Source of the DNA: Taklimakanibacter lacteus
GTDB taxonomy: Bacteria; Pseudomonadota; Alphaproteobacteria; Rhizobiales; Aestuariivirgaceae
Length of the DNA: 64,000 nucleotides
NCBI GenBank assembly: GCA_003576695.1
Contig: QOZQ01000002.1
Coordinates: 434,001-498,000, forward strand
Direction: 5' to 3'
The notes under the pieces were generated by a model. The model saw only the letters and a program-made list of their open reading frames with translations, was not told the DNA's origin and did not search any database. Below, one piece after another: positions 1 to 9,997 of the stretch. The translations under genes were made by a program, and so were the position numbers. Numbering within the stretch: position 1 is the first letter of the stretch; each line of letters starts with the position of its first letter.

Positions 1-594
1 GTCGCCTTTGGCGATCGCCTCGACGATGGCGTGATGCTGGTCGACGGCGCGCTCGGCGGCTGAGCTCATGATGAAGCTCAGCTGGCGCAGGCGGTCCATT
101 TGGGCCTTCACATTGTTGACGATGCTCCACACATGCGCTTTGTCGGCGGCAGCCGCGAGTGTGCGGTGGAAGGTCTCGTCGAGCTGCAGGAAGTCGCCGG
201 CTTTCTGGTGCGCGACATTGCGCTGCGCCTCGATTTGTGCGTTCAGGCTGGCAACGACGTGCGGGTCGCGTCTTTCGGCGACAATCCTGACGATATCGGC
301 TTCGACCGCCTCGCGCACGAAGCGGGCATCCATGACGGAAGCGATATTGATCTTGCGCACCAGCGTGCCGCGCTGCGGGCGGATCTCGACCAAGCCCTCC
401 TCGGCCAGCTTGATGAAAGCTTCGCGAACCGGCTGACGGCTGATGGAGAAGGCACGCGCGATCTCGGCCTCGGAGATCAGTCCGCCGGGCTCGAGGTCCC
501 CACGAATGATCCGCTCGCGCAGCGACCGGTAGACCTGAGGTCCGACGGGCTCGCTTTGCTCGACGGCCCAGCTGATACCAGTGTGAACTCCCAA
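1..594 (-). CDS. GntR/FadR-family (FCD) transcriptional regulator, partial
   Basis: The gene runs off the left edge, so its C-terminus is missing; about 198 codons are present. The N-terminal part reads as a GntR winged helix (VYRSLRERIIRGDLEPGG, then SRQPVREAFIKLAEEGLVEI) and is followed by an all-helical FCD-type effector domain. I place the start at a TTG (594) because it sits 5 nt behind a strong GGAGG Shine-Dalgarno. An in-frame ATG at 636 is possible but lies inside a likely promoter. It is divergent from uxuB-uxuA, so by analogy with UxuR/ExuR-type FCD regulators it probably represses that operon and senses a hexuronate or aldonate. The ligand is inferred from context only. Confidence 0.85.
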   Translation of the reverse strand, partial: MGVHTGISWAVEQSEPVGPQVYRSLRERIIRGDLEPGGLISEAEIARAFSISRQPVREAFIKLAEEGLVEIRPQRGTLVRKINIASVMDARFVREAVEADIVRIVAERRDPHVVASLNAQIEAQRNVAHQKAGDFLQLDETFHRTLAAAADKAHVWSIVNNVKAQMDRLRQLSFIMSSAAERAVDQHHAIVEAIAKGD

Positions 595-678
595 CCGTTC
601 CTCCTCCGGTTGAAGCCAGGTTATATCAACTACCATACTAGTCAACAGGCAAATGTGGGGCTACACATCAAGGAGCAC

Positions 679-2184
679 ATGACGACGAAAAGCCCGGTGG
701 GGAGGAGCATGCACCAGAGACTTTGCGAGAAGACACTGAGCTCCCTTCCGGCGTTCGTCGCCGTCCCTACCTATCAGCGGGACGCCATTCGCAACGGCAT
801 TGTGCATTTGGGTGTCGGCGCCTTCCACCGTTGTCACCAGGCGGCCTATGTCGATGACTGCCTGAATGCGGGGGCCAGGGACTGGGGGATCATCGGCGCT
901 TCCCTGCGCCGAAGCGATACCCGCGATGCGCTCGAAAGTCAGGACGGCCTCTACACGCTGGCCGTGCGCGAAGGCGGCGGCGAGGCCTTGCGGGTGATCG
1001 GGTCGCTCACATCCGTGCTGGTGGCGCCCGAGAATCCAGGGGCCTTGCTCGGCGCACTCAGCGATCCCGCGACACGCATCGTCACCTTGACCGTGACCGA
1101 AAAGGCCTATTTGCGTGGCCCCGACGGCCGGCTGGATGCCGAGGATCCCGACATCGTGCATGATCTCGCACATCCTGACACGCCGAAGACGGTGCATGGC
1201 TTCATCGCCGCGGCTCTCGAACGGCGACGAACCAATGGCAGCAGGCCTTTCACCGTCCTTTGCTGTGACAATCTTCCGGCCAATGGGGCGACGGTGCGCA
1301 ATGTGATGCTCGATTTCGCTTCCCTGCGCAGCGCCGCGCTGGCGGAGCATATCGCCCGCGATGTGGCTTTTCCATCAAGCATGGTCGATCGGATCGTGCC
1401 CGCCACGAGGCCTGAGGATCGCCGGCGGATCCGCGAAACCCTGGGCGTCGATGACGCCTGGCCGGTCATGACTGAGCCCTTCTCGCAGTGGGTGGTGGAG
1501 GAAAATTTTTCGACCGGACGCCCCGACTGGGAACAGTTCGGCGTCACGATGGTCAATGACGTCACGCCGTTCGAAGAAATGAAGCTCAGGCTTCTCAACG
1601 GCTCGCACTCAGCCCTGGCTTATCTGGGTCTGCTTTCAGGCCATGTCACCGTCGATCAGGCTTTTGCCGCCCCGCGCCTTCGCCGCTTCATCGATCGATT
1701 ATGGGCCGAAGCGGCCGCAACCCTGCCGGCGGATGTCAGCCGCATGTCCGAGGATTATACAAGGCAGCTGTCCCAGCGCTTTGCCAACGATGCTCTTGCT
1801 CATCAGCTCAAGCAGATCGCGATGGATGGAAGCCAGAAACTGCCGCAACGGATCATAGGCACGGCGATCGCTCGTCTGAAGGTTGGCCTCGATGCCGATC
1901 ATCCGGCCATGGTGGTGGCCGCGTGGATTGTGGCCTGCGGTGCCCGCGGCACGGCGCTGCCGCTTCAGCATTTCTCCGATCCGCTTGATGTGCCGATCCA
2001 GACTCTCCTGGCGCGCAGACTGTCGCCTGAGCAAACCGTGAGTGGGATATTCGACCTCACCGGCTTCGCCCATGGCGAAGCGCTGCGCAACAAGCTCATC
2101 CAGCTCGTCGCAACGCACGTGACGCGACTGTGGGAGAACGGTGTCGTTCAGGCCCTCGACCATCTGCAGGGAGCTTCCTCATGA
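679..2184 (+). CDS. uxuB: Mannitol dehydrogenase-family oxidoreductase, probable fructuronate reductase (mannonate oxidoreductase)
   Basis: The 501-residue protein is a polyol/mannitol dehydrogenase-family enzyme (UxuB, UxaB and MtlD share this fold). It should reduce D-fructuronate to D-mannonate with NADH in the cytoplasm. The start of the Rossmann domain is visible ([20 protein letters not shown]), and the conserved catalytic-region motif [16 protein letters not shown] lies near the middle. The ATG at 679 follows AAGGAGCAC; the frame is open upstream, but that region belongs to the divergent regulator. Its stop overlaps the start of uxuA by 4 nt (ATGA), so the two are translationally coupled. 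Together they convert fructuronate to 2-keto-3-deoxygluconate. No hexuronate isomerase (uxaC) lies in the window. A mannitol or arabinitol dehydrogenase role is the alternative, but coupling to uxuA favours fructuronate. Confidence 0.88.
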   Translation: MTTKSPVGRSMHQRLCEKTLSSLPAFVAVPTYQRDAIRNGIVHLGVGAFHRCHQAAYVDDCLNAGARDWGIIGASLRRSDTRDALESQDGLYTLAVREGGGEALRVIGSLTSVLVAPENPGALLGALSDPATRIVTLTVTEKAYLRGPDGRLDAEDPDIVHDLAHPDTPKTVHGFIAAALERRRTNGSRPFTVLCCDNLPANGATVRNVMLDFASLRSAALAEHIARDVAFPSSMVDRIVPATRPEDRRRIRETLGVDDAWPVMTEPFSQWVVEENFSTGRPDWEQFGVTMVNDVTPFEEMKLRLLNGSHSALAYLGLLSGHVTVDQAFAAPRLRRFIDRLWAEAAATLPADVSRMSEDYTRQLSQRFANDALAHQLKQIAMDGSQKLPQRIIGTAIARLKVGLDADHPAMVVAAWIVACGARGTALPLQHFSDPLDVPIQTLLARRLSPEQTVSGIFDLTGFAHGEALRNKLIQLVATHVTRLWENGVVQALDHLQGASS

Positions 2185-3368
2185 AACAGACCTGGCGCTG
2201 GTTCGGCCCCGACGATCCCGTGACCCTCGCCCATGCACGTCAGGCCGGCGCCACGGGCATTGTCACGGCGCTTCATCATCTCAATGACGGCCGGGCCTGG
2301 CCGCTGGACGAAGTGATGCGGCGCAAAAGCGAGATCGAGGCTGCCGGCCTTACCTGGGATGTCGTCGAAAGCATCATCGTCCATGAAGACATCAAGACGC
2401 GCAGCGGCCGTTGGCGCGAGCTTGTCGCCAACTATAAATCGTCGATCCGGGCCGTCGCCGCCGCAGGGGTGAAGACCATCTGCTACAATTTCATGGCGAT
2501 CACCGACTGGACGCGTACCGATCTCGACTATCCGATGGCGCATGGCGGAACGGCGCTGCGTTTCGATGTCGTGGAATTCTGCGCCTATGATGTCCTTGTC
2601 CTGAAGCGGCAAGGCGCCGAAAAGGACCATCCGCCGTCCCGCCTTGCCGCGGCGCGAGAACGACTGGCCGCGATGAGCGAAACCGGGCTCGCGCGTCTGG
2701 AAGCAAACCTGATCGGCTGGGTGCCGGCGCGGGAGTTCATCTTTGATCGCGAGAGTTTTCGCCGAGCGCTGGACCGCTATCGCGATCTCACCACAGGCGG
2801 TCTGCGCGAGAATCTCCTCGACTTTCTGCGTGACATCGTTCCCGTGGCGGAAGAGGCCGGGGTGGGGATGGCCATCCATCCGGACGATCCTTCCTTTCCG
2901 ATCTTCGGCCTGCCGCGCGTCGTCTCGACTGCCGCAGATGCGCGCGCCATCATTGCCGGCTGCCATTCGCCCGCCAATGGCCTGACATTATGCTCGGGCT
3001 CCTACGGCGCCAATGGCGCCAATGACCTCGTCGCCATGGCAAGGGAATTCGGACCGGACATCCATTTCGCGCATCTGCGCAATGTCACCAGGGAACCCGA
3101 TGGTTCATTCCACGAAGCCGAACATCTCGAAGGCGACACCGATATGGTTTCCCTCGTTCGCGCCCTGATGCAGGAGGAAGCCCGGCGGCGTGATGCCGGG
3201 CGATCGGACCATGAAATTCCTATGCGGCCCGATCATGGCCATGCCATTGTCGACGACATCGGCAAGAAGGTGAATCCGGGCTATTCCTGCATAGGCCGCC
3301 TCAAGGGGCTGGCGGAATTGCGCGGGATCATGCGGACGCTGTCTGCGCTGGAGAAGGCCGGTTCGTGA
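2181..3368 (+). CDS. uxuA: Mannonate dehydratase
   Basis: The 395-residue length fits the UxuA family (about 394 in E. coli). The enzyme dehydrates D-mannonate to 2-keto-3-deoxy-D-gluconate using Mn2+/Fe2+ in a xylose-isomerase-like TIM barrel. Family motifs are clear: [20 protein letters not shown] at the N-terminus, [20 protein letters not shown] in the middle (His and Asp metal ligands), and [12 protein letters not shown] near the C-terminus. The start ATG overlaps the uxuB stop. The two genes form a short operon divergent from the GntR regulator, and the operon ends about 70 nt before the convergent folC. Confidence 0.95.
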   Translation: MKQTWRWFGPDDPVTLAHARQAGATGIVTALHHLNDGRAWPLDEVMRRKSEIEAAGLTWDVVESIIVHEDIKTRSGRWRELVANYKSSIRAVAAAGVKTICYNFMAITDWTRTDLDYPMAHGGTALRFDVVEFCAYDVLVLKRQGAEKDHPPSRLAAARERLAAMSETGLARLEANLIGWVPAREFIFDRESFRRALDRYRDLTTGGLRENLLDFLRDIVPVAEEAGVGMAIHPDDPSFPIFGLPRVVSTAADARAIIAGCHSPANGLTLCSGSYGANGANDLVAMAREFGPDIHFAHLRNVTREPDGSFHEAEHLEGDTDMVSLVRALMQEEARRRDAGRSDHEIPMRPDHGHAIVDDIGKKVNPGYSCIGRLKGLAELRGIMRTLSALEKAGS

Positions 3369-3435
3369 CGGAAGTCAACCTTGCTGCGCATGGTGCGATT
3401 TCGAGCTTTTCGCGTAAGGCCCGGCCTGTCGCTCG

Positions 3436-4776
3436 TCAGCGCCGCCCCGCGCCCGTCACTTGCGACATGGCCTCGCCCGAATGCTGGGCGAGCACGCGGC
3501 CGGCGAGATAGAGCGATCCGGCGATCAGGATGCGTGGCGCCGGAGTGATCTGCGCCGCCTGCCGCAAGGCGTCTTCGAGACTGTCGGCCGTCTCGGCGCT
3601 CATGCCATGGCGGCGCGCCGCTTCCGCCAGCTCGCGCGCCGGCAGGGCATTCTCTTCTTCGGGAATGGTCAGCGTGACGACGCGATGGGTGAGGCCGGCG
3701 AAAGGTGCGATGAAATCATCGGTCGCCTTGGTGTTGAGCATGCCCCAGATGAGGACGAGAGGCCGCGACACTCGGTCATTGAGCTCGCTGAAGGCCCGGG
3801 CCAGCGCGCGTCCGGCGGAAGGATTATGCCCGCCATCGAGCCACAATTCCGCATCCTTGGGGACGAAGGACCACAGATTGCCGGGACCGAGCCGCTGCAT
3901 CCGCGCCGGCCATGTGGCGATCTTGAGTCCTTGCGCGATCTGGGCCTCGCCGATGCGCTTATCATTGAGCTGACGCAAGGCGGCGATGGCGGTGCCGGCA
4001 TTGTCGATCTGGTGGCGTCCCGGCAGTTGTGGCAGCGGCAGGTCGAGGAGGCCGCTCTCATCCTGGTAGACGAGCCTGCCATGCTGCTCATAGGCCTGCC
4101 AGTCCTGGTTGGCGATGAGGAGCGGCGCGCGCTCGGCCTCGGCGCAACGCTCGATCTCGGCGCGCGCCTCGTCGGGCTGCGGCGCGATGACGGCCGGCAC
4201 CATGGGCTTCAATATGCCGGCCTTCTCGCGTGCGATCTCGGTGAGCGTCGTGCCCAGATATTGCTGATGGTCGTAATCGATGGTGGTGATGATGCTGAGC
4301 CTGGGCCTGGCCACAACATTGGTGGCGTCGAGCCTGCCGCCGAGGCCCACTTCCAGCACCAGATAATCGGCCGGATGGCGCGTGAAAGCGAGGAAGGCCG
4401 CCGCCGTGGTGATCTCGAAGAAGGTGATGGGCTCGCCACCATTCACCGCCGCGCATTCCGCGAGCAGGTCTGAAAGCTCGGCTTCGCTGATGAGCTCGCC
4501 GCCGCCCTCTCTGCCGAGCCTGATGCGCTCGTGGAACTTCACCAGATGCGGCGAGGTATAGCAGTGGACGGAAAGCCCTGCTGCTTCCATGGCCGAGCGC
4601 AGATAGGCGACGGTCGAGCCCTTGCCATTGGTGCCCGCGACATGCAGCACCGGCGGCAGCTCGCTTTGCGGATTGCCGAGGCGCTCGAGGATCCGCCACA
4701 TGCGGTCGAGCTTGAGGTCGATGATCTTGGGATGAAGCGACAGCAGCCGCTTCAGGATGGCATCGCTGACGGCCAT
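3436..4776 (-). CDS. folC: Bifunctional folylpolyglutamate synthase / dihydrofolate synthase
   Basis: The 446-residue Mur-ligase-family protein adds glutamate to dihydropteroate and to reduced folates using ATP. The P-loop AGTNGKGST lies at residues 47-55. The second signature (EVGLGGRLDATN) follows in the central ATPase domain, and the C-terminal Mur-ligase domain contains LWLDGGHNPSAG. It is the last gene of the minus-strand run trpF-trpB-trpA-accD-folC, one nucleotide after the accD stop, an order typical of Hyphomicrobiales. It converges with uxuA. Confidence 0.97.
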   Translation of the reverse strand: MAVSDAILKRLLSLHPKIIDLKLDRMWRILERLGNPQSELPPVLHVAGTNGKGSTVAYLRSAMEAAGLSVHCYTSPHLVKFHERIRLGREGGGELISEAELSDLLAECAAVNGGEPITFFEITTAAAFLAFTRHPADYLVLEVGLGGRLDATNVVARPRLSIITTIDYDHQQYLGTTLTEIAREKAGILKPMVPAVIAPQPDEARAEIERCAEAERAPLLIANQDWQAYEQHGRLVYQDESGLLDLPLPQLPGRHQIDNAGTAIAALRQLNDKRIGEAQIAQGLKIATWPARMQRLGPGNLWSFVPKDAELWLDGGHNPSAGRALARAFSELNDRVSRPLVLIWGMLNTKATDDFIAPFAGLTHRVVTLTIPEEENALPARELAEAARRHGMSAETADSLEDALRQAAQITPAPRILIAGSLYLAGRVLAQHSGEAMSQVTGAGRR

Positions 4777-4777
4777 A

Positions 4778-5695
4778 TCAGCTTTCGGCCGGGACGAGGG
4801 CCGTGCCGTTGCCGTTACCGTTGATGCTGTTCTTGAGGATGGGTGGCGCCTTGGTCAGGATGCGCACCACGCGGCTCACCGTGTCGCGCATCTGGTGGCG
4901 GTGCACCACCATGTCGACCATGCCGTGCTCCTGCAGATATTCGGCGCGCTGGAAGCCTTCCGGCAGCTTCTCGCGGATTGTCTGCTCGATGACGCGCGGC
5001 CCCGCGAAGCCCACGAGAGCGCCCGGCTCGGCAATATGCACATCGCCCAGCATGGCATAGGAGGCTGTGACCCCGCCAGTCGTCGGGTTGGTCAGCACCA
5101 CGACATAAGGGAGCTTCGCCTCGCGCAATTCGCGCACCGCGACCGTCGTGCGCGGCAATTGCATGAGCGAAAGGATGCCTTCCTGCATGCGCGCGCCGCC
5201 CGACGAGGCGAAGAGCACATAAGGCGCTTTCTTGTCGACCGCCGCGCGCATCGAGGTGATAAGGCCTTCGCCCGCCGCCATGCCCAGAGATCCGCCCATG
5301 AAGGAGAAATCCTGGACGGTGATGACGATCGGAAGTCCGTCGAGCGTGCCGGACCCGGCGAGGATCGCGTCTTCGGCGCCGGTCTTCTGCTTCGCCTCCT
5401 TGAGGCGGTCGGTATAGCGCCGCTCATCGCGGAATTTGAGCGGATCGAGCGTCGCCTGCGGCAAGGCGATCGTCTCGTAGCTCGCATCGTCGAACATCGA
5501 CTTGAGCCGCACATCGGGCGCCATGCGCATGTGGTAGCCCGAGCCCGGAATGACGAACTGGTTGTTTTCCAGATCGCGGTAGAACACCATTTGTCCCGTC
5601 TCGGGACATTTGACCCACATATTCTCGGGCGTCTCGCGCTTGGCGCCGAGCAGGCCGCGGATCTTCGGGCGAACGAAATTCTTGATCCAGTTCAT
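4778..5695 (-). CDS. accD: Acetyl-CoA carboxylase carboxyltransferase subunit beta
   Basis: AccD (305 residues) pairs with AccA to move the carboxyl group from biotin to acetyl-CoA, giving malonyl-CoA for fatty-acid synthesis. The crotonase-like carboxyltransferase core is intact ([39 protein letters not shown]). The N-terminal zinc ribbon is degenerate: only Cys30 remains of the four cysteines found in the E. coli protein, and the segment up to HMRM is otherwise collinear. It starts 3 nt after the trpA stop and is followed directly by folC, so trp and fatty-acid genes share a transcript. Confidence 0.97.
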   Translation of the reverse strand: MNWIKNFVRPKIRGLLGAKRETPENMWVKCPETGQMVFYRDLENNQFVIPGSGYHMRMAPDVRLKSMFDDASYETIALPQATLDPLKFRDERRYTDRLKEAKQKTGAEDAILAGSGTLDGLPIVITVQDFSFMGGSLGMAAGEGLITSMRAAVDKKAPYVLFASSGGARMQEGILSLMQLPRTTVAVRELREAKLPYVVVLTNPTTGGVTASYAMLGDVHIAEPGALVGFAGPRVIEQTIREKLPEGFQRAEYLQEHGMVDMVVHRHQMRDTVSRVVRILTKAPPILKNSINGNGNGTALVPAES

Positions 5696-5698
5696 CTA

Positions 5699-6517
5699 CT
5701 AACTCCGCACGCCCTGGGCGATCTCGCTCACCAGCGCATGCACGGCTTTCACGGTCTCGGGCGTCGGCTTGCCCGCGGGCGTGAGGTTGTTCTTGACGGC
5801 ATTGACCAGCGCCGTTCCCACCACCACGCCATCGGCGCTCTTGGCGATGATGCGCGCCTGCTCCGCGGTCTTGACGCCGAAGCCGACGGCGATCGGCAGC
5901 TTGGTGTGGCCCTTCAGGCGAATGACATTCTGCTCGACGCTTTTGAGGTCGGGCGTCTTGGTGCCGGTGATGCCGAGCACCGAGACATAGTAGACGAAGC
6001 CCGATGTGTTGCGCAGCACCGTGGGGGCGCGCTTGTCGTCGGTGGTGGGCGTGGCGAGGCGGATGAAATTGAGGCCTGCCTTGATGGTCGGCAGGCACAG
6101 TTCCTCATCCTCTTCCGGCGGCAGGTCGACGATGATGAGGCCGTCCACGCCGGCCGCCTTGGCGTCCGCGAGGAACCGTTCCACGCCATAGAGATAGATC
6201 GGATTGTAATAGCCCATGAGGACGACGGGTGTAGCCTGGTCGCTTTCACGGAAGCTCTTCACCATGGCGAGCGTCTTGACCAGCGTCTGGCCGGCTTTGA
6301 GCGCGCGCAGGCCCGCTTCCTGGATCGCCGGGCCATCGGCCATCGGGTCGGTGAAGGGCATGCCGAATTCGATGATGTCGGCGCCGGCCTTGGGCAGGCC
6401 CTTGATGATCTCGAGCGAGGTGGCGTAATCGGGATCGCCAGCGGTCACGAAAGTGACGAGGGCGGCGCGGCCTTCCTTCTTCAGGTCGGCGAAGCGTTTG
6501 TCGATGCGGGTCGTCAC
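5699..6517 (-). CDS. trpA: Tryptophan synthase alpha chain
   Basis: The 272-residue TIM-barrel subunit cleaves indole-3-glycerol phosphate to indole and glyceraldehyde 3-phosphate and passes indole to TrpB. The catalytic acids are present as Glu50 (in [11 protein letters not shown]) and Asp61 (MADGPAIQ). The substrate-phosphate loops GFGVKT and VVVGTALV lie toward the C-terminus. I chose a GTG start (6517) because it makes VTTRIDKRF the N-terminus, fits the family length, and overlaps the trpB stop by 4 nt (GTGA), which implies translational coupling. The longer open frame upstream is inside trpB. Confidence 0.97.
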   Translation of the reverse strand: MTTRIDKRFADLKKEGRAALVTFVTAGDPDYATSLEIIKGLPKAGADIIEFGMPFTDPMADGPAIQEAGLRALKAGQTLVKTLAMVKSFRESDQATPVVLMGYYNPIYLYGVERFLADAKAAGVDGLIIVDLPPEEDEELCLPTIKAGLNFIRLATPTTDDKRAPTVLRNTSGFVYYVSVLGITGTKTPDLKSVEQNVIRLKGHTKLPIAVGFGVKTAEQARIIAKSADGVVVGTALVNAVKNNLTPAGKPTPETVKAVHALVSEIAQGVRS

Positions 6518-7731
6518 AGTTTCACCCCGAGATGATCGGCGACGGTGAAGATGTCCTTGTCGCCGCGGCCCGACATGCAGATGACCATCAGATGGTCCTT
6601 GGGCTTTTTCGGTGCCACCTTCATCGCATGGGCGAGCGCATGCGAGGGCTCGAGCGCCGGGATGATGCCTTCGAGCTGGCAGCACAGCTGGAAGGCTTCG
6701 AGCGCCTCCTTGTCGGTCGCCGACACATAGGTGACGCGCTTGGTGTCGTTGAGCCAGGCATGTTCGGGCCCGATGCCCGGATAATCGAGGCCGGCCGAGA
6801 TCGAATGCGCTTCGGTGATCTGCCCGTCATCGTCCATGAGGATATAGGTGCGGTTGCCATGCAGCACGCCCGGCTTGCCGCCGGTGATCGAGGCTGCATG
6901 CTTGCCGCTGTCGAGGCCGCTGCCCGCCGCCTCGACGCCGATGATCTCGACGTCCTTGTCGTCGAGGAAGGGATGGAACAGGCCCATGGCATTGGAGCCG
7001 CCGCCGATCGCGGCGATGAGGGATGAGGGCAGGCGGCCTTCACGCTGAAGCATCTGCTTCTTCGTCTCATTGCCGATGACGCATTGGAAGTCGCGGACCA
7101 TTTCCGGATAGGGATGTGGGCCCGCCACCGTGCCGATGCAATAGAAGGTGTCCTCGACATTGGCGACCCAGTCGCGCAAGGCTTCGTTGAGCGCGTCCTT
7201 CAGCGTGCGCGAGCCCGAAAGGGCCGGCACCACTTCGGCGCCCAGCAGCTTCATGCGGAACACATTGGGCTTCTGCCGCTCGATATCGACCTCGCCCATA
7301 TAGACGATGCATTTGAGCCCGAAGCGGGCGCAGGCGGTAGCGGTGGCGACGCCATGCTGGCCAGCCCCCGTCTCGGCGATGATGCGCGTCTTGCCCATGC
7401 GCCGCGCCAGCAGGATCTGGCCCATCACATTGTTGATCTTGTGTGCGCCGGTATGGTTGAGCTCTTCGCGCTTGAAATAGATCTTGGCGCCGCCGAGATG
7501 CTCGGTCAGCCGCTCGGCATAGTAGAGCGGGCTCGGCCGCCCGACATAATGCTCGAGGAACCCATCGAGCTCGGCCTGGAAGGAGGGGTCGGCTTTGGCA
7601 TCCTCATAGGCCTTTTCGAGGTCGAGGATGAGCGGCATCAGGGTCTCGGCGACGAAGCGGCCGCCATAGATGCCGAACAGGCCCTTTTCATCGGGGCCGG
7701 TGCGGTAGGAATTGGGCTCGATCATGTTCAT
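6514..7731 (-). CDS. trpB: Tryptophan synthase beta chain
   Basis: The 405-residue PLP enzyme condenses indole with L-serine to make tryptophan. The Schiff-base lysine is Lys98 in NHTGAHKIN, and the cofactor phosphate loop is IGGGSNAMG. The monovalent-cation and COMM-domain regions are intact, and the family length is normal. It sits between trpF and trpA in the minus-strand operon, with a 4-nt overlap to trpA. The start could also be the Met at residue 3; either gives a normal N-terminus ([14 protein letters not shown]). Confidence 0.97.
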   Translation of the reverse strand: MNMIEPNSYRTGPDEKGLFGIYGGRFVAETLMPLILDLEKAYEDAKADPSFQAELDGFLEHYVGRPSPLYYAERLTEHLGGAKIYFKREELNHTGAHKINNVMGQILLARRMGKTRIIAETGAGQHGVATATACARFGLKCIVYMGEVDIERQKPNVFRMKLLGAEVVPALSGSRTLKDALNEALRDWVANVEDTFYCIGTVAGPHPYPEMVRDFQCVIGNETKKQMLQREGRLPSSLIAAIGGGSNAMGLFHPFLDDKDVEIIGVEAAGSGLDSGKHAASITGGKPGVLHGNRTYILMDDDGQITEAHSISAGLDYPGIGPEHAWLNDTKRVTYVSATDKEALEAFQLCCQLEGIIPALEPSHALAHAMKVAPKKPKDHLMVICMSGRGDKDIFTVADHLGVKL

Positions 7732-7743
7732 AATGATACTTAT

Positions 7744-8394
7744 CTAGCGACCCCCCTTGGCCGCCGCAATGAATTCCCGGATCAAGGTTATATCTTTGAT
7801 TCCAGGGGATATTTCGACACCGGAGGAAACATCCACAATGGGTGCGCCAGTGACCCTTATCGCTTCCGCCACATTGCCGGGATTGAGGCCGCCCGCCAGA
7901 AGGAAGCTTCGGGCGGCATTGCCTTGCCCCAAGAGTTTCCAGTCGAAGGCAATGCCGTTGCCGCCGGGAAGCGCCCCTTTCAGGGTTTCCGGCGCTTTGG
8001 CGTCATAGAGGATGAGGGCGGCTATCCCGTCATAGGCGCGGGTCTGCGCCACATCGTCCAGGCTCCTGACCTTGATCACTTTGATCACCGGCTTGCCCGT
8101 CCGCTTGCCGATCTCGGCGATGCGCTCAGGGCCCTCGCTGCCTTGCGCCTGGAAAAAATCGGGATCGACAATGCGCGCGATTTCGTCGATCACGCTGTCC
8201 TCGGCATCGACGATGAGCGCCACGATGCGGGCACGGCCCCGGGCGAGCTTTGCCAGCTCCCCGGCCTTCGGCGCAGACACATAGCGCGGGCTTGGGGGAT
8301 AGAAGTTGAAGCCGACGAGATCGGCGCCGGCCTCGAGCGCCGCCGTCACCGTCTCGGGCGTCGAGAGCCCGCAGATTTTGACGTCAGCTGGCAT
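7744..8394 (-). CDS. trpF: Phosphoribosylanthranilate isomerase
   Basis: The 216-residue TIM-barrel protein performs the Amadori rearrangement of N-(5-phosphoribosyl)anthranilate in tryptophan synthesis. The start VKICGLSTPETV carries the catalytic cysteine (Cys8). The catalytic aspartate lies in the ALILYDA strand, and phosphate-binding loops FLLAGGLNPGNV and VDVSSGVEISPGIKD follow. It starts inside the end of pyrF (11-nt overlap), and trpB follows after 12 nt. TrpC, TrpD, TrpE and TrpG are not in the window. Confidence 0.96.
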   Translation of the reverse strand: MPADVKICGLSTPETVTAALEAGADLVGFNFYPPSPRYVSAPKAGELAKLARGRARIVALIVDAEDSVIDEIARIVDPDFFQAQGSEGPERIAEIGKRTGKPVIKVIKVRSLDDVAQTRAYDGIAALILYDAKAPETLKGALPGGNGIAFDWKLLGQGNAARSFLLAGGLNPGNVAEAIRVTGAPIVDVSSGVEISPGIKDITLIREFIAAAKGGR

Positions 8395-9094
8395 GGCTCA
8401 ATTCGAGTGACGCCGCGATGGCGCGCGCGGCTTCTGCCGGATCGGCGGCGCCGGTGATCGGGCGCCCGATCACCAGCATGTCGGCGCCCTCATCGAGGGC
8501 GGCGCGGGGTGTGGCGATCCGTTTCTGGTCCTGGGTCGCGGCATCGGCAGGGCGGATGCCGGGCACCACGGTGAGGAAGTCGCGGGCTGTCGCCGATTTG
8601 ACGGCCCGCACATCGGGCGCGCTGCAGACGACCCCGTCGAGGCCGCAATCGCGCGCCAGTGCCGCCAAAGCGGATGCATGCTCTCTGCCGCTCAGGTTCT
8701 CGGCAAAACCCGCCTGGTGGATATCGGCATCGGCAAGGCTGGTCAGGATGGTCACGCCGATCAGCAGCGCCCGGCCGTCGATCGCTTCCGCGGCGGCGCG
8801 CATCATGTCGGCGCCGCCGGTCGCATGGATATTGATGATCGCCGGCCGGGGCTCGAGCCGCATCAGCGAGCGCAAGCCGAAGGCGACGGTATTGGGAATG
8901 TCATGCAGCTTGAGATCGAGGAAGATCGGCAAGCCTTCCCTGGCGACGGCCTCGTAGCCTTGCGGGCCTGCCGCATAGAAGAATTCCATGCCGAGCTTGC
9001 CATAGCCCACATGGGGCCTGAGGCTGCGGGCGAGCGCTGTGGCCCGCGCCACATCGGGCGTGTCGAGAGCGACGCAAATGGGGTTCTTGATCAT
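8384..9094 (-). CDS. pyrF: Orotidine 5'-phosphate decarboxylase
   Basis: The 236-residue enzyme decarboxylates OMP to UMP, the last step of de novo pyrimidine synthesis. The catalytic Asp-Lys-x-x-Asp motif is seen as FLDLKLHDIPNTV (Asp60, Lys62, Asp65), and the C-terminal phosphate-binding loop reads LVIGRPITGAADP. It is the first gene of the minus-strand run leading into trpF-trpB-trpA-accD-folC and overlaps trpF by 11 nt. Its promoter region must lie in the short gap before the GntR gene at 9148. Confidence 0.97.
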   Translation of the reverse strand: MIKNPICVALDTPDVARATALARSLRPHVGYGKLGMEFFYAAGPQGYEAVAREGLPIFLDLKLHDIPNTVAFGLRSLMRLEPRPAIINIHATGGADMMRAAAEAIDGRALLIGVTILTSLADADIHQAGFAENLSGREHASALAALARDCGLDGVVCSAPDVRAVKSATARDFLTVVPGIRPADAATQDQKRIATPRAALDEGADMLVIGRPITGAADPAEAARAIAASLELSHAS

Positions 9095-9147
9095 GGCGCG
9101 GCCCCCTTACTCCGAAACAGCAAAGGGTGCAAATCCGCTCTGTCGGT

Positions 9148-9831
9148 TTACTCCGCGGCCTGGCGCAGGCGCAGGAGATGGGCCTCGACGGAATGAAGAT
9201 GCCGGTCCATGGCGGTGGCCGCCGCATCTAGGTCGCGCTCGGTTATCGCGTCCACCAGCACCTCGTGCTCGCCGAAACTGTGGTGATCGGGCGGTGGACG
9301 CAGGCTGTTGCTGCGCAGCCTGCCCCAGACGACCGTGCGCCGCACCGCGTTCAGCGTGTCGAAAAGCGCCACGAGGACGGTGTTGTGCGATGCCTCGGCC
9401 ACCAGCCGGTGCAGGCGGTTGTCGCAATTCTCGTACTGACGCCAGGTTGCGGCGAGGCGGGAAGCTTTAAGGCACTGGCCCATCTCGGCGATGTCGGCGG
9501 CCGTGGCATGGAGGGCGGCTTCGCGGGCCAGAATGGGCTCGATCGCCCGCCTGGCCTGCATGACCTCGCGGGGATTGCTGCCGGCCGCTATGTCGGCGAC
9601 GGTCCTGAACTCCTCGACCGGGCGCGAGCCGATGAAGGTGCCTTTGCCGACATGACGCCAGAGTTCGCCATTTCCCTCGAGCACTGCCAGGGCTTTGCGC
9701 AATTCGCCGCGCGAAACGCCGAGAAGATCACAAAGCTCACGCTCCGGTGGCAGTTGAGAGTTGGCCGGCAGGTCATGCTGGGCGAGCCAGGCCCGCAATT
9801 GCGTCAAAGCGCCCCCAACCTCATCGCTCAT
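9148..9831 (-). CDS. GntR/FadR-family (FCD) transcriptional regulator
   Basis: The 227-residue protein has an N-terminal winged helix (QLPPERELCDLLGVSRGELRKALAVLEGNGELW, about residues 25-57) and a helical FCD domain (ARRAIEPILAREAALHATA, a central LHRLVAEASHN, then HHSFGEHEVLVDAI with conserved histidines that usually hold a metal or carboxylate ligand). It is divergent from the ABC importer operon at 10030-14191, and the shared 198-nt gap carries matched AACCAATT/AATTGGTT repeats. It is therefore the likely ligand-responsive repressor of that operon. Effector unknown. Confidence 0.9.
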   Translation of the reverse strand: MSDEVGGALTQLRAWLAQHDLPANSQLPPERELCDLLGVSRGELRKALAVLEGNGELWRHVGKGTFIGSRPVEEFRTVADIAAGSNPREVMQARRAIEPILAREAALHATAADIAEMGQCLKASRLAATWRQYENCDNRLHRLVAEASHNTVLVALFDTLNAVRRTVVWGRLRSNSLRPPPDHHSFGEHEVLVDAITERDLDAAATAMDRHLHSVEAHLLRLRQAAE

Positions 9832-9903
9832 GTCTCAAGGGTCCCAACCATTCGCCATATGAAGGAAGCCGCTTTAGAGGCTTGACCTTTTGCCGTCAAT
9901 AAA

Positions 9904-9914
9904 CTCAACCAATT
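9904..9914. promoter_or_regulatory. Operator half-site 1 (CTCAACCAATT) upstream of the ABC operon
   Basis: This 11-mer has its exact reverse complement at 9998-10008, 94 nt away, and shares the AACCAATT core with the palindrome between them. Three occurrences of one motif in a regulator/operon gap suggest a cooperative binding array for the divergent GntR protein. Protein identity inferred from position. Confidence 0.5.
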
Positions 9915-9928
9915 TACATAACTTGTCA

Positions 9929-9947
9929 AACCAATCAAGAATTGGTT
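9929..9947. promoter_or_regulatory. Palindromic operator AACCAAT-N5-ATTGGTT
   Basis: Perfect 7-bp arms with a 5-nt spacer, centred about 92 nt before the substrate-binding-protein start. It falls between a possible -35 (TTGTCA, 9923-9928) and a weak -10 (TTAAGG, 9946-9951), where a bound repressor would block RNA polymerase. FCD-type GntR proteins bind short palindromes of this size. Best candidate for the main operator. Confidence 0.6.
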
Positions 9948-9997
9948 AAGGTGGGCCGGGAGCCGGAAGACGCGGAATGCGCAAGCGGCCGTCCTGC

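Noticed and set aside
100-678. Upstream 193-codon extension of the uxuB frame
   Set aside because: It is antisense to the GntR regulator; the mannitol-dehydrogenase similarity and a good ribosome site begin at 679.
4757-6535. A 592-codon plus-strand frame across accD and trpA, and similar long frames antisense to gyrB (21455-24085) and rpsA (17986-20241)
   Set aside because: They are mirror frames of well-recognised minus-strand genes in GC-rich DNA, with His/Arg/Asp-rich products that match no family.
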